A stretch of DNA of 51,573 nucleotides from an uncultured Pseudomonadota bacterium (GCA_903838125.1 CAILXF010000021.1:1-51573); one strand, 5' to 3'. Shown: positions 1 to 9,994, counted from the first letter of the stretch. Notes: generated from the sequence alone by a model not told the origin. Numbers and translations: made by a program.

Positions 1-2093
1 ACATCAGCGACTGGCACTTGCCAAGGACCTACCATTTGCTCACGCGCCACAAGACCGGTCACTGAGCGGTCACCAATAGTGATTAAAAAAGTTTTATCGG
101 CCACGCCAGGCAATCTTAATACACGTGCGGCCGCCTCTTTTAAATCAATACGGCTAGTATCAAAAGCTTTTAAGTTAGGGACAGTGCTTGTAACATCACG
201 GGTCATTTTAGGTGGTTTACCCAGCAGTACAGATAAATCCATATCCACTGGCTTGTTGTCAAAATGACTATCGGCAACGGTTAGGTGACGCTCAGCCGTG
301 GCATAACCCACTACTGCAAATGGGCAACGCTCGCGCTCACATATCGCTCGAAAACGCGGCAAGTCAGCTGGTAAGACAGCCATCACATAACGCTCTTGCG
401 CCTCGTTACTCCACAACTCACGTGGCGACATGCCTGGCTCTTCATTATGTACATCTCGCAATTGGAATGTAGCGCCCACGCCAGCATCATTCACCAATTC
501 TGGGAAGGCATTAGAAATTCCGCCTGCACCAACATCATGAATACTTAAGATTGGATTATGGTCGCCTAACTGCCAACAACGATCGATAACCTCCTGTGCA
601 CGTCGCTCTAGCTCCGGATTGCCACGCTGTACCGAATCAAAATCTAGATTCTCGATATTACTGCCTGTATCCATACTTGAAGCCGCACTACCGCCGAGAC
701 CGATTAGCATGGCGGGTCCGCCTAGTTGTATTAAAGCGGCCCCTGCTGGGATGGGGTTCTTTTTAGAATGCTGGGCTGAGATATTACCGATACCTCCAGC
801 CAACATAATAGGCTTATGGTAACCACGCACTTCATCATTTATTTCCAACTCAAAAGTACGGAAATAGCCGGCAATATTGGGACGTCCAAATTCATTGTTA
901 TAAGCAGCGCCACCTAATGGGCCGTCAAGCATAATTTGTAACGGCGAGGCAATACGTCCAGGTTTCCCATAGGCCGTCGACTCCCATGGCTGACCAAACT
1001 CTGGAATGTTCAGATTAGATACAGAAAATCCAGTTAAACCAGCTTTAGGCTTAGAACCACTCCCAGTTGCACCTTCATCACGTATTTCTCCTCCTGCTCC
1101 AGTAGCTGCACCAGCAAATGGTGAAATCGCGGTTGGATGGTTATGCGTTTCCACTTTCATGATGTAGTGCATTTCTTCTTCTACATGATGATAAGCGTTG
1201 CCATCCTGTGGGTAAAAGCGCTTGGTTGCCACGCCAGCTTGCCCAGCCACAATTGAAGAATTATCGGAATAGGCTACTACTGTACTGCCAGGATTAAGTT
1301 TGTGCGTATTGCGAATCATGGCGAATAAAGACATATCCTGTACTTGGCCATCAATGACCCAATCCGCATTGAATATTTTATGTCGACAGTGCTCAGAGTT
1401 GGCCTGCGCAAACATCATCAACTCTACATCGCTAGGATTGCGTCCAATTTTGCAGAAATTCTCATATAAATAGTCAACTTCATCCAGAGATAAAGCGAGC
1501 CCCATATTAGCGTTAGCTTGTGACAACGCCGCCTTGCCACCACCTAAAATATCCACTGTCGTTAATGGTGCCGGAGCGTCGCTATGGTAGAGCTTAGTGG
1601 CATCTTCTAAATCCGTAAATATGGTTTCCGTCATGCGATCTTGGATTAATGGCAATAAGTGCTCAAGCTCACCCGCGCTTAATTTTTTTTCGTTTTTAGT
1701 CTGCACGTAATAGGCAATACCGCGCTCTACGCGAAGTACCGCAGGCAAACCACAATGTTGCACAATATCAGTAGCGCGCGAGGCCCATGGTGAAATCGTA
1801 CCGACTCTAGGTAACACCAAAAGTAGCTCACCTTGCGCGTCTTCTTTCTGCATGGAGGGGCCGTAAGTCAGAATTTGTTGTAGCTTTTCTTGCTGTGCGT
1901 GGTCTAAGCGATAGCCCTCATGGCCAGAAAACTGCGTATCCACCCAAGAAAAATGCTGGAACTCCGCATAAAGATGCGTAATGTTGGGGCAAGCACCTGT
2001 TAGTTTGGCTAATATTTTTTCAATACGGAATTGAGATAAAGCGGCACTGCCACGCAGGCAAACCATGTGAGTATGGGTCTGAGATTGGATCAT
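1..2093 (-). CDS. purL: Phosphoribosylformylglycinamidine synthase, N-terminal part (cut by window edge)
   Basis: Catalyses the ATP- and glutamine-dependent conversion of FGAR to FGAM in de novo purine synthesis (cytoplasm). Reading the minus strand from 2093 gives an open frame of 697 codons that leaves the window. It contains the FGAM synthase motifs [27 protein letters not shown] and [17 protein letters not shown], and an N-terminus ([17 protein letters not shown]) like that of large single-chain PurL. About half of the usual roughly 1300 residues is present; the second ATPase-like part and the glutaminase domain lie outside. The start is either ATG at 2093 or the internal ATG at 2066, which fits the family N-terminus better. 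Neither has a clear ribosome binding site. Confidence 0.95.
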   Translation of the reverse strand, partial: MIQSQTHTHMVCLRGSAALSQFRIEKILAKLTGACPNITHLYAEFQHFSWVDTQFSGHEGYRLDHAQQEKLQQILTYGPSMQKEDAQGELLLVLPRVGTISPWASRATDIVQHCGLPAVLRVERGIAYYVQTKNEKKLSAGELEHLLPLIQDRMTETIFTDLEDATKLYHSDAPAPLTTVDILGGGKAALSQANANMGLALSLDEVDYLYENFCKIGRNPSDVELMMFAQANSEHCRHKIFNADWVIDGQVQDMSLFAMIRNTHKLNPGSTVVAYSDNSSIVAGQAGVATKRFYPQDGNAYHHVEEEMHYIMKVETHNHPTAISPFAGAATGAGGEIRDEGATGSGSKPKAGLTGFSVSNLNIPEFGQPWESTAYGKPGRIASPLQIMLDGPLGGAAYNNEFGRPNIAGYFRTFELEINDEVRGYHKPIMLAGGIGNISAQHSKKNPIPAGAALIQLGGPAMLIGLGGSAASSMDTGSNIENLDFDSVQRGNPELERRAQEVIDRCWQLGDHNPILSIHDVGAGGISNAFPELVNDAGVGATFQLRDVHNEEPGMSPRELWSNEAQERYVMAVLPADLPRFRAICERERCPFAVVGYATAERHLTVADSHFDNKPVDMDLSVLLGKPPKMTRDVTSTVPNLKAFDTSRIDLKEAAARVLRLPGVADKTFLITIGDRSVTGLVAREQMVGPWQVPVAD

Positions 2094-2286
2094 TAAAATT
2101 CAGCTAAATAGGTGCAATTATTAAAGCTGAATTCTAACAGATTAGGGCTTGTTTAGCCGCTTGTTGTTTGGGGCTAAACCTAGAATATATTTGCAGAAAA
2201 GCTTAGCGCTAGCCCCACAAAGAGTCAGCCCTTGCGACTGGGATTTAAAGCCCACTCACAAGTACTAACTTACTAAACCCTCGGCA

Positions 2287-4812
2287 TCACTTTTTGGAAC
2301 TGACTTTGGCTTTTTTGGCTTTATAAGGGCTGACATGCCATATATTTTCTGCATATTCGCCAATGGCTCTGTCACTAGAAAACTTAGCCATATTCGCAAC
2401 ATTTAGAATAGCCAAGCGCGTCCACTCATCTTGGTTCTTATATAGTTTTGACACTTTTTCCTGCGCTTCAATATAACTGGCATAATCCGCTAGCAATAGA
2501 TATTGATCGCCGTTATTAAGAAGATTGTCGATAATTGGCTGATAACGATTTGGCTCATCCACCGAGAAGAACCCACTACTAATCATATCAAGCACACGTT
2601 TTAGCTCTGGATTCGAATCGTAATATTCACGTGGGTTATATCCGTTAGCCTTAGTTGCCGCTACTTCAGCTGTGGTTAAACCGAATATGAAAATATTTTC
2701 ATCACCAACTTCTTCTTTAATTTCAACATTGGCGCCATCCAGAGTTCCGATGGTTAAGGCACCATTTAATGCCATTTTCATATTGCCAGTACCTGAAGCT
2801 TCGGTACCCGCAGTTGAGATTTGTTCCGATAAGTCACTACCTGGAAATAGTATTTCTGCCGCTGAAACCTCATAGTTAGGGTAATACACCACTTTCAACT
2901 GGTCACCAACAGCTGGATCCTCATTCACAATCAAGGCAATATCGTTAATTAAGCGAATAATTTGCTTCGCCATCCAATATCCAGGGGCCGCCTTACCGCC
3001 AAAAATAATGGTGCGTGGCGTAATGTGTTTCTCACCGCTACGAATACGGTTATAAAGCGTAATGACGTGCAGCACATTAAGTAACTGGCGCTTATATTCG
3101 TGTATACGCTTAATCTGCACATCAAATAAACTTCGTGTGTTGAGCTTAATGCCCGTTAGCTTCTCAATCGTCTCTGCCAAACGCACTTTGTTGCCGTGCT
3201 TCACTTGTGCAAAGGCTTTTCTAAAATCCGCATCATCCGCTAGAGGCGTTAATTTTTTAATATGGCTAAGATCTTTTTTAAATTCCTGACCAATCGCCAA
3301 CTCGATCAAACTGGTCAAAGCTGGATTGGCTTGATTAAGCCAGCGACGCGGCGTAATCCCATTGGTTACATTCGTTAACTTACCGGGATAGATTCGGTCA
3401 AAATCAGCGAATAATGTGGTTTTTAGTAGCTCGCTATGCAAAGCTGCAACGCCGTTGACTGTATGACTGCCCACCACAGCCAAATGCGCCATACGTACAC
3501 GACGACCATGCGTTTCATCAATAATGGATACGCGCGTTAATAAATCAGCCTCCCCTGGGAAATGATGATTCACCATATGTAGAAACTCTGTATTAATTTG
3601 GTAGATAATTTCTAAATGACGAGGAAGTAGATTACCAAAAAGATCGATAGACCAAGTTTCCAATGCTTCTGGCATTAAGGTGTGATTGGTGTATGAGAAA
3701 ATCTTCAGCACTAATCCCCATGCTTGTGACCAAGGCAAATTATGATTATCCACTAGCTGATACATCATTTCAGCCACAGCAATCGCAGGATGCGTATCAT
3801 TGAGCTGAATTGCAATTTTATCCGGCAGTTGATTCCAGTCTTGTAGCGTTTTAATATCGTGTATCGATAAGAATCGGCGCAATATGTCTTGTATTGAAGC
3901 CGACACAAAAAAGTACTGCTGCTTTAATCTGAGTTCGCGACCTGATGCAGAGGCATCATTTGGGTAGAGTACTTTTGAAATAGTCTCCGTTTCATTGCGC
4001 TCTTCAACTGCACGTACATAGTTACCATCGTTAAAGTGGCGTAAATCAAACTCGCGAGTCGCCTTAGCTGACCATAAACGTAAGTTATTCACAGTATCTG
4101 TACCATAGCCTGGCACAGGCACATCGTAAGCCATGGCCACCACGTGCTCAGCATCTAACCAGTACTGAATTTCACCATCATCTTTGGGATACTTGACGAC
4201 ATGTCCATAAAATTTGATGACATAAGTAGCCTCTGGACGTTGGAACTCCCATACATTGCCATAACGCAACCAGTTATCTGGATTTTCAACCTGCTGACCA
4301 TTTTCTATGGTTTGCTTAAACATGCCATATTCATAGCGTATGCCGTAGCCTCCAGCAGGGATATCCATCGTCGCCATTGAATCTAAAAAGCATGCTGCCA
4401 AGCGGCCCAAACCACCATTACCTAGTGCCGCATCTGGCTCCATTTCTACGGTAGTTTCTAAATCACGTCCTAACGCAACTAAACCATCACGCAACTCATC
4501 GTTAACGCCCAAATTTAGTGCGGCATTACTTAACATGCGCCCGATTAAAAACTCTAACGATAAATAATAAACACGCTTTGGATCATCAATGAAATAAGAT
4601 TCGGCGGTTTTAATCCAGCGCTCGACCACGCAATCACGCACGGCATGGCTAGCAGCCGCATACCAATCTCTAGTCGTTGCCGCCTCACTAGTCTTAAATC
4701 CAGTGAAGGTTAAGTGGTTTTGGAGACTTTGCTCAATCGGCATCAGCTTTGGCATTGCACTATGTTTGGACTTGCTAGATTTTTTGAGTTTGAGGTTTGG
4801 CGTAATAGGCAT
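2287..4812 (-). CDS. glgP: Glycogen/starch/maltodextrin phosphorylase
   Basis: A family-35 glycosyltransferase that releases glucose-1-phosphate from glycogen or maltodextrin using phosphate and PLP. The sequence shows the N-terminal core (YYLSLEFLIGRML, DAALGNGGLGRLAACF), QLNDTHPAIAV, and near the C-terminus the PLP-lysine motif EASGTGNMKMALNGALTIGT with a full-length C-terminal domain. From ATG 4812 the protein has 841 residues, usual for the family. The frame extends upstream to TTG 4884, and later ATGs lie at 4755 and 4743; no good Shine-Dalgarno decides between them, so the start is uncertain. No other glycogen gene lies nearby. A Lys/Ser-rich stretch near the N-terminus is probably unstructured. 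Confidence 0.95.
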   Translation of the reverse strand: MPITPNLKLKKSSKSKHSAMPKLMPIEQSLQNHLTFTGFKTSEAATTRDWYAAASHAVRDCVVERWIKTAESYFIDDPKRVYYLSLEFLIGRMLSNAALNLGVNDELRDGLVALGRDLETTVEMEPDAALGNGGLGRLAACFLDSMATMDIPAGGYGIRYEYGMFKQTIENGQQVENPDNWLRYGNVWEFQRPEATYVIKFYGHVVKYPKDDGEIQYWLDAEHVVAMAYDVPVPGYGTDTVNNLRLWSAKATREFDLRHFNDGNYVRAVEERNETETISKVLYPNDASASGRELRLKQQYFFVSASIQDILRRFLSIHDIKTLQDWNQLPDKIAIQLNDTHPAIAVAEMMYQLVDNHNLPWSQAWGLVLKIFSYTNHTLMPEALETWSIDLFGNLLPRHLEIIYQINTEFLHMVNHHFPGEADLLTRVSIIDETHGRRVRMAHLAVVGSHTVNGVAALHSELLKTTLFADFDRIYPGKLTNVTNGITPRRWLNQANPALTSLIELAIGQEFKKDLSHIKKLTPLADDADFRKAFAQVKHGNKVRLAETIEKLTGIKLNTRSLFDVQIKRIHEYKRQLLNVLHVITLYNRIRSGEKHITPRTIIFGGKAAPGYWMAKQIIRLINDIALIVNEDPAVGDQLKVVYYPNYEVSAAEILFPGSDLSEQISTAGTEASGTGNMKMALNGALTIGTLDGANVEIKEEVGDENIFIFGLTTAEVAATKANGYNPREYYDSNPELKRVLDMISSGFFSVDEPNRYQPIIDNLLNNGDQYLLLADYASYIEAQEKVSKLYKNQDEWTRLAILNVANMAKFSSDRAIGEYAENIWHVSPYKAKKAKVSSKK

Positions 4813-4902
4813 CGCAATGGTTTCTATAAGATTGATTTCAAGTAATATTCTAGCAAAAAATATGCCTACTTTCTTTGCGCCCAATCAATAACTTTAAAAT
4901 TA

Positions 4903-4944
4903 AAATAAAAAAAGCCCACCAAACATCTCGTTAAGTGGGCCTCT
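4903..4944 (-). terminator. Rho-independent terminator after htpG
   Basis: On the minus strand GCCCAC (4940-4935) pairs with GTGGGC (4919-4914) and is followed by a long run of T (A-run on the plus strand, 4904-4913). It lies about 20 bases past the htpG stop and before glgP. Confidence 0.8.
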
Positions 4945-4962
4945 TATGCACAAGTCACATGT

Positions 4963-6861
4963 TTAGCTAATTAAACTGTTCATCCGTTTTACAAAGCTTG
5001 CAGGATCATTCAATACCCCACCTTCTGCCAGCAAAGCTTGGTCAAACAAGACCAAGCTAAGATCGTTAAATACAGCCTCTGAAGTCTCAGCTTCAAGACG
5101 TTTCACCAATTTATGTGTAGGATTAATTTCTAAGATAGGCTTGGTCTCCGGCGTATTTTGACCCGCGGCTTTCAGCATACGCGCCAAATTACCTGACAAA
5201 TCCTCAGCATCACTGATCAAACATGCTGGGGAGTCGGTTAATCTATGTGTAACCCGCACATCTTTCACTTGATCGCCTAGCGTTTTCTTAATCCTTTCAA
5301 GCAAGCTTTTAGCTTCATCTTCAATTTTCTTATGGAATTCTTTTTCCGTATCGGATTCCAATTTACCAAGATCCAGATCCCCTTTTGCAATCGACTGTAG
5401 CTTTTTGCCTTCAAAATCGGTCAAGCTACCTAACAGCCATTCGTCAACGCGATCAGACATTAACAAGACTTCAATGCCTTTTTTGCGGAAAATTTCTAGA
5501 TGCGGACTATGTTGGGCAGCAGCAAAGCTATCTGCAGTAATATAATAAATCACCGCCTGTTCTGGCTGCATACGTGCAATATAGTCTTTGAGTGACACCA
5601 CTTGCGCGTCAGTATCTGCGTGAGTAGAGGCAAAGCGCAACAAAGTAGCAATTTTATCTTTGTTGGCAAAGTCTTCACCTACACCTTCTTTTAACACGCG
5701 GCCAAATTCTTTATAAAACGCAGCGTAATCTTCCGTTTTATTTTCAGCTAAATCCTCAAGTAGGCTTAATATTTTTTTGGTAGAGCCTGCTTTAATCGCA
5801 TCCACATCTCGGCTAGACTGCAAAATCTCGCGTGAGACATTCAACGGCAGGTCGGCACTATCAATCACCCCGCGAACAAAGCGCAAATATTGCGGCATCA
5901 GCTTTTCAGCATCTTCCATTATAAATACGCGTTTCACATAAAGCTTAATGCCATGGCGGCGTTCGCGGTCATAGAGATCAAATGGCGCCTTAGTTGGAAT
6001 ATACAGCAATGAAATATATTCTTGATTACCTTCAACTCGACTATGGCTCCAAGCCAATGGCGCTTCAAAATCATGCGAAACGTGCTTATAAAACTCTTTA
6101 TACTCATCTTCGCTAATATCATTTTTATTACGTGCCCACAAAGCTGATGCACGGTTAACGGTTTCATCATCATCCGTCGCCACTTCCGCACCCTCTTTCC
6201 ACTCGCTTTTTTTCATCACAATTGGCAAAGTAATGTGGTCTGAATATTTTCGAATAATGGTTTTTAGTTTCCAATCACTTAAAAACTCATCCTCACCATC
6301 ACGCAGATGTAGAATAATTTCCGTACCACGCGCAGCTTTGTCGGCTGCTTCTAGTGTGTAATCTCCTTCCCCAGAAGACTCCCAACGCACAGCATCATTT
6401 GTGCCAGCACGGCGCGTAATTAAGGTCACTTTATCAGCAATAATAAAGGATGAGTAAAAACCAACACCAAACTGGCCAATCAAATTAGCATCTTTGGCTT
6501 GATCGCCAGTTAACGCATTAAAAAACTCTTTGGTGCCAGACTTTGCAATAGTACCAATATTAGCAATCACCTCATCACGAGTCATGCCAATCCCATTGTC
6601 ACAAATACTTACAGTGCGCGCTTCCTTATCAAAAGCTACGCGAATTTTTAATTCACTGTCATCTTCATACAAAGATCCATCGGCTAAGGCTTCAAAACGC
6701 AGCTTGTCTGCAGCATCTGAGGCATTAGAAATCAATTCACGTAGGACAATCTCTTTATTGCTATACAGCGAATGGATCATTAGTTGAAGCAACTGTTTGA
6801 CCTCGGCCTGAAAAGCCATCTTTTCTGGCACTGGACTATTATTAGCGGTTTGTTTTGCCAT
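4963..6861 (-). CDS. htpG: Chaperone protein HtpG (bacterial Hsp90)
   Basis: Homodimeric ATP-dependent cytosolic chaperone of 632 residues (E. coli HtpG 624). The N-terminal GHKL ATPase is intact: E42 and N46 in [16 protein letters not shown], and GQFGVGFYS. The middle domain and C-terminal dimerisation domain follow without interruption. The start ATG at 6861 is preceded by AGGAA at good spacing. A sigma-32-like promoter (CTTGAAA, 14 bases, CCTAAT) lies 40-65 bases upstream, fitting heat-shock control. A terminator lies just downstream, so the gene is probably a single transcription unit, divergent from ppx. Confidence 0.98.
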   Translation of the reverse strand: MAKQTANNSPVPEKMAFQAEVKQLLQLMIHSLYSNKEIVLRELISNASDAADKLRFEALADGSLYEDDSELKIRVAFDKEARTVSICDNGIGMTRDEVIANIGTIAKSGTKEFFNALTGDQAKDANLIGQFGVGFYSSFIIADKVTLITRRAGTNDAVRWESSGEGDYTLEAADKAARGTEIILHLRDGEDEFLSDWKLKTIIRKYSDHITLPIVMKKSEWKEGAEVATDDDETVNRASALWARNKNDISEDEYKEFYKHVSHDFEAPLAWSHSRVEGNQEYISLLYIPTKAPFDLYDRERRHGIKLYVKRVFIMEDAEKLMPQYLRFVRGVIDSADLPLNVSREILQSSRDVDAIKAGSTKKILSLLEDLAENKTEDYAAFYKEFGRVLKEGVGEDFANKDKIATLLRFASTHADTDAQVVSLKDYIARMQPEQAVIYYITADSFAAAQHSPHLEIFRKKGIEVLLMSDRVDEWLLGSLTDFEGKKLQSIAKGDLDLGKLESDTEKEFHKKIEDEAKSLLERIKKTLGDQVKDVRVTHRLTDSPACLISDAEDLSGNLARMLKAAGQNTPETKPILEINPTHKLVKRLEAETSEAVFNDLSLVLFDQALLAEGGVLNDPASFVKRMNSLIS

Positions 6862-6899
6862 GTTAAATTCCTAAGTGATTTAATTAATACTTAACCTTA

Positions 6900-6926
6900 A
6901 TTAGGCTTTGTCATCAAACTTTCAAG
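6900..6926 (-). promoter_or_regulatory. Candidate sigma-32 promoter of htpG
   Basis: On the minus strand, CTTGAAA (6926-6920), a perfect match to the sigma-32 -35 element, is followed after 14 bases by CCTAAT (6905-6900), a partial match to CCCCAT. The predicted transcript starts about 30 bases before the htpG ATG. The same bases overlap the candidate Pho box of ppx on the other strand. Confidence 0.6.
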
Positions 6927-6941
6927 TAGTCACTGCATAAT
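6908..6941 (+). promoter_or_regulatory. Candidate Pho box and -10 of ppx
   Basis: TTGTCATCAAACTTTCAA (6908-6925) matches 14 of 18 positions of the E. coli PhoB box consensus CTGTCATAWAWCTGTCAY. After exactly 10 bases comes CATAAT (6936-6941), as in PhoB-dependent promoters where the box replaces the -35. It is 15/18 identical to the box in front of the porin gene at 47.9 kb. A second TATAAT at 6971-6976 without a good -35 could be an alternative promoter. Confidence 0.5.
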
Positions 6942-7008
6942 AGAAACAATAATATCGTTCCAATAAAAGTTATAATCGCAAAAAAATCAAAAGAAATTGC
7001 TAAAAATT

Positions 7009-8538
7009 ATGAAAATCATGACCCAATCAGACCCCAAAACACCTGCTGACAAATCCTTATTAGCCGCTATAGACTTGGGTTCCAATAGCTTTAGATTGGA
7101 AATTGGACGTTTAGATAGCGGCCACATTCAACGCGTAGAATATTTAAAAGAACCAGTACGCCAAGGTGGCGATTTAGATGAGGATCGCAACCTCACTGCG
7201 GAGTCTATGGAGCGAGGTATCCGCTGCTTAGCTAGATTTGGTGAGCGTCTACAGGATTTTGAGCCGTCGCATGTTCGGGCCGTAGCTACACAGACGCTGC
7301 GTGAAGCCAATAACCGCGATGTATTTCTTAAATTAGCAAAAAAGGCCTTAGGCTTTGATGTAGAAGTAATTTCTGGTGTTGAGGAAGCGCGCTTAATTTA
7401 TCAAGGTGTTAGTCGTTTTTTACCACAATCAGAAGAGAGACGCTTAGTGCTTGATATTGGCGGACGCTCTACCGAATTTATATTGGGCCAAGGCTTTAAA
7501 GCGCAGCAAACCGCTTCTTTACATGTAGGCTCTGTCGCATGGTCGCTTAAACATTTTGGCTCCGGCGAATTAACCGAAAACGCCTTTATGCGCGCAGAAA
7601 TCGCGGCTGAATCTATTTTTGATACTCTCGGGGTGAATTTTAATCACAAGCGCTGGGATGTGGCTTATGGCGCATCGGGTACCGTAGGCGCAATTGCTGA
7701 TGTTTTAGTACAGTATGGCCGACCTGAGGATACCATTACCAGAGAAGGCCTATATTGGCTAAGAGAAGAATTACTACGCAGCAACCATGTAGATAAGATC
7801 AAATTACTAGGTCTAAAAGAAGAGCGAAAACCTGTGATTGCTGGTGGCCTATCTATTATGCTTGGCATCTTTGATTTCTTAAATATTGAAACTCTAAATG
7901 TAGCCAAAGGCGCGCTTAGGCACGGTTTGCTATATGACATGCTTGCGCGCGATGATGCCATGCTAGACTTAAGGAACGCCTCGGTACAGAGATTGGCCAG
8001 TAAATTTGATGTAGATATAGCACATGCGAAAATAGTGGCAGAAGTTGCTGAGAAGTTATTTGAGAAAATTGGTGTCGATATACAATTTTCCCCTGGCGAA
8101 CAACAATCCCATGCGCGTAAATTACGCTGGGCAGGTTTGCTACACGAGATTGGCTGCGCGGTCTCACCGATAGATGCACACCTGCATGGTGCATACATTC
8201 TTGAGCATACTGACCCTCCAGGGTTTGCTCAAAGCGAACTACGCTGCCTAAGCTTATTAATACTAGGCCACAGAGCTAAATTAAAAAAACTTGATGCCGA
8301 TTTTTCAAACCGTATATTTGTCATGCAACTTTGTTGTCTGCGCCTTGCTGTGATTTTATGTCACGCACGCCAAATGCCTAATTTACGTGGCATACAACTC
8401 CATCTATTCGACAATAAAATTGTACTAGGCCTACCTAGAACTTGGCCTGAGAAGTACCCACAGTCTTATTATTTGTTGGATGAAGAAACTGCATCATGGC
8501 AGAAAACAAACTGGATATTTGAACTAAATACAATCTAA
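7009..8538 (+). CDS. ppx: Exopolyphosphatase (Ppx/GppA family)
   Basis: Removes terminal phosphate from polyphosphate chains (or pppGpp in GppA relatives); cytoplasmic. It has the ASKHA ATPase-like fold with IDLGSNSFRLEIG at residues 21-33, the acidic EEARLIYQGV motif, VLDIGGRSTEFILG, and the C-terminal HD-like region typical of long Ppx proteins (509 residues from this start). I chose ATG 7009 because AAGAAA lies about 12 bases upstream; TTG 6997 and ATG 7018 are alternatives. Ppx and GppA are hard to separate by eye, but ppk1 and sixA nearby favour Ppx. Its 3' end lies about 20 bases from an IS200/IS605-like insertion. Confidence 0.93.
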   Translation: MKIMTQSDPKTPADKSLLAAIDLGSNSFRLEIGRLDSGHIQRVEYLKEPVRQGGDLDEDRNLTAESMERGIRCLARFGERLQDFEPSHVRAVATQTLREANNRDVFLKLAKKALGFDVEVISGVEEARLIYQGVSRFLPQSEERRLVLDIGGRSTEFILGQGFKAQQTASLHVGSVAWSLKHFGSGELTENAFMRAEIAAESIFDTLGVNFNHKRWDVAYGASGTVGAIADVLVQYGRPEDTITREGLYWLREELLRSNHVDKIKLLGLKEERKPVIAGGLSIMLGIFDFLNIETLNVAKGALRHGLLYDMLARDDAMLDLRNASVQRLASKFDVDIAHAKIVAEVAEKLFEKIGVDIQFSPGEQQSHARKLRWAGLLHEIGCAVSPIDAHLHGAYILEHTDPPGFAQSELRCLSLLILGHRAKLKKLDADFSNRIFVMQLCCLRLAVILCHARQMPNLRGIQLHLFDNKIVLGLPRTWPEKYPQSYYLLDEETASWQKTNWIFELNTI

Positions 8539-8559
8539 TCGCTATTGAGGCTCACTTTT

Positions 8560-8592
8560 GACATTCTCCCTGTCCTGAAGGGCAGAGATTCA
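8560..8592 (-). repeat. Right-end hairpin of the IS element; possible 3' part of an omega RNA
   Basis: The minus strand reads ATCTCTGCCCTTCAGGACAG and then GGAGAATGTC, which folds with CCCT/AGGG as core stem. In characterised TnpB elements the guide (omega) RNA spans the tnpB 3' end and the right end, with the guide being the flanking DNA. Here the guide would read into the ppx 3' end. Presence of an expressed RNA is inference only. Confidence 0.5.
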
Positions 8593-8599
8593 TACTGAT

Positions 8600-9778
8600 C
8601 TAGGCAGCTAAAAGCTGCCTAGTATCTTCTGTGGATTCCTGGGCCGATGCTCTTACTTCAAGCAAAGTATCTCCACAGGCTAACCGGGCAAGTCCTGCCC
8701 TTCGTATATTGATCGCACCAACCAAGTCGGCATGTTCCGCAAAGCCACAGTCCAAGCACACGAAGTGTGCTTGTGTCTTGCGGTTATCCTTCGCCGTATG
8801 CCCACAACACGGGCATTCTTGACTGGTGTATTGCGGTGGAACCGCGTCCAACCAGCCACCGTTCCAAGCTTGTTTGTATTCCAGCTGACGCCGGAACTCA
8901 CTCCAACTTTGGTCCAGGATGGACCGATTCAGTCCGGCCTTTTGGCGGACTTTACGGCCTGGCTTAGCGGCGGTGCCCTTTGCGGATTTGCTCATGTTAG
9001 CGACTTTCAGGTCTTCTACGAATATCATGGCGTGGTTTTTGCTGATAGCAGTTGAAGTCTTGTGGAGAAAGTCCCTTCGCATATTCGCAATACGGGCGTG
9101 CGTTTTACTTACTTTTTGTCTGGCCTTTTGCCAGTTCTTACTGAACTTCACCTTGCGAGACATTGACCGCTGATAGCGGGAAAGCTTCGACTGGTGTTGC
9201 TTGAAGCTATTAACAGGCGCGATGAAAGTGCCATCGCTTAAGGTAGCGAAGCGTGCGATGCCCACATCAATACCCACTGCAGTGGTTGCCGTTGGAAGTG
9301 GCTGTGCAACTTCTTGTTCGGTTTGTATGGATGCAAACCATTGACCGTTAGTGCAACTAACGGTGATGTTCTTGATGGTGCCTACTACAGCACGGCTGTT
9401 GCGGTAGCAGATCCAACCAAGCTTCGGCAAGAACACACGGTTGTTGTGTGGTTCAAGCTTGAAACCTTGCGGAAATCTGAAGCTGTCGCTGGACTTACCC
9501 TTCTTCTTGAACTTCGGGAAGTCGGCACGGCCAGCGAAGAAGTTCTTGTAGGCAAAGGCTAAGTCGGTAGTGACTTGCTGCAGGGTTTGCGACGGAGAGT
9601 CTTTTAAGAAAGCAAAAGTCTCTTTCATGGCCGGCAACCAGTAGGTCATAACCATGGCGCTGGCAAACTTCTCGTCGGCTTCATGGTTAGCTTGTTGCTG
9701 TGCAAAAGCTAAGTTCCAAACCTTACGTGCATTGCCAGCGTAGCGACGCATGTCGCGTTGCTGGGCACCGTTAGGCAT
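8600..9778 (-). CDS. tnpB: TnpB-like RNA-guided nuclease (IS200/IS605 OrfB), N-terminus cut off by an in-frame amber codon
   Basis: TnpB proteins are RuvC-like nucleases guided by an RNA from the element end. This 392-residue frame keeps the RuvC acidic residues D171 (GIDVGIARFATLSDG), E255 (IFVEDLKVANM) and D351 (HADLVGAINI), and a zinc finger with Cys 322, 325, 341 and 344 (CPCCG, CLDCG). Upstream and in the same frame, an ATG at 9811 begins MLIRKAFKF, then TAG at 9784-9782, then LMPNGAQQ. That is the normal family N-terminus with one codon changed to stop. Translation could only restart at ATG 9778, which has no ribosome binding site. The core is otherwise intact, so the lesion is probably recent. 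The product is likely weak or absent unless the amber is suppressed. Confidence 0.85.
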   Translation of the reverse strand: MPNGAQQRDMRRYAGNARKVWNLAFAQQQANHEADEKFASAMVMTYWLPAMKETFAFLKDSPSQTLQQVTTDLAFAYKNFFAGRADFPKFKKKGKSSDSFRFPQGFKLEPHNNRVFLPKLGWICYRNSRAVVGTIKNITVSCTNGQWFASIQTEQEVAQPLPTATTAVGIDVGIARFATLSDGTFIAPVNSFKQHQSKLSRYQRSMSRKVKFSKNWQKARQKVSKTHARIANMRRDFLHKTSTAISKNHAMIFVEDLKVANMSKSAKGTAAKPGRKVRQKAGLNRSILDQSWSEFRRQLEYKQAWNGGWLDAVPPQYTSQECPCCGHTAKDNRKTQAHFVCLDCGFAEHADLVGAINIRRAGLARLACGDTLLEVRASAQESTEDTRQLLAA

Positions 9779-9781
9779 TAG

Positions 9782-9784
9782 CTA
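9782..9784 (-). other. In-frame amber stop at codon 10 of tnpB
   Basis: Plus-strand CTA at 9782-9784 reads TAG on the minus strand, in frame between ATG 9811 and ATG 9778. Relatives I recall have Gln here (KFQL), so a single C-to-T change of CAG would explain it. Confidence 0.8.
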
Positions 9785-9845
9785 AAATTTGAAGGCTTTT
9801 CTTATTAGCATCGTACTATAGTATAGCAACCAAATATGACTTAAA

Positions 9846-9946
9846 GCCCTATTTCATGGGCCTTTCCGTGCTTTTATTTGATTAGTTTTTAAGACAAAGG
9901 ATGCCTTTGGCATCCGTGCTATCTATCTCCGACCTAAAGGACGGAG
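9846..9946. repeat. Left-end hairpin cluster of the IS element
   Basis: There are three inverted repeats: GCCC/GGGC with an 8-base loop (9846-9861); GGATGCC-TTT-GGCATCC (9899-9915); and CTCCG-A-CCT-AA-AGG-A-CGGAG (9927-9946). Such imperfect palindromes near the ends are the recognition structures of the Y1 transposase in this family. Confidence 0.65.
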
Positions 9947-9994
9947 CTTTTCGCACTAATCTGGTAAATTTTTATTGCAATTAAAATTAAACGG

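Larger units (their letters stand above)
8558..9957 (-). mobile_element. IS200/IS605-family element carrying only tnpB
   Basis: The element consists of a tnpB frame flanked by hairpin-rich ends, with no tnpA (Y1 transposase). The right end (3' of tnpB) shows CCCTTCAGGACAGGG inside 8563-8587, ending near GTCAA (complement of 8558-8562), as in many IS605-type right ends. The left end carries three hairpins: 9846-9861, 9899-9915 and 9927-9946. The exact borders are my estimate; elements of this family leave no target duplication. It sits between ppx and the AKP-rich gene, within a polyphosphate locus. Without tnpA it would depend on a partner elsewhere for movement. Confidence 0.75.

Noticed and set aside
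2170-2216. GGGGCTA/TAGCCCC inverted repeat downstream of glgP
   Set aside because: The loop is 33 bases and there is no T-run; too weak to call a terminator.
7665-8198. A 177-codon minus-strand frame opposite ppx
   Set aside because: Serine/alanine-rich shadow with no ribosome binding site; ppx is unmistakable on the other strand.
8631-9562. Several plus-strand frames opposite tnpB
   Set aside because: They mirror the coding strand of tnpB and have no recognisable features.
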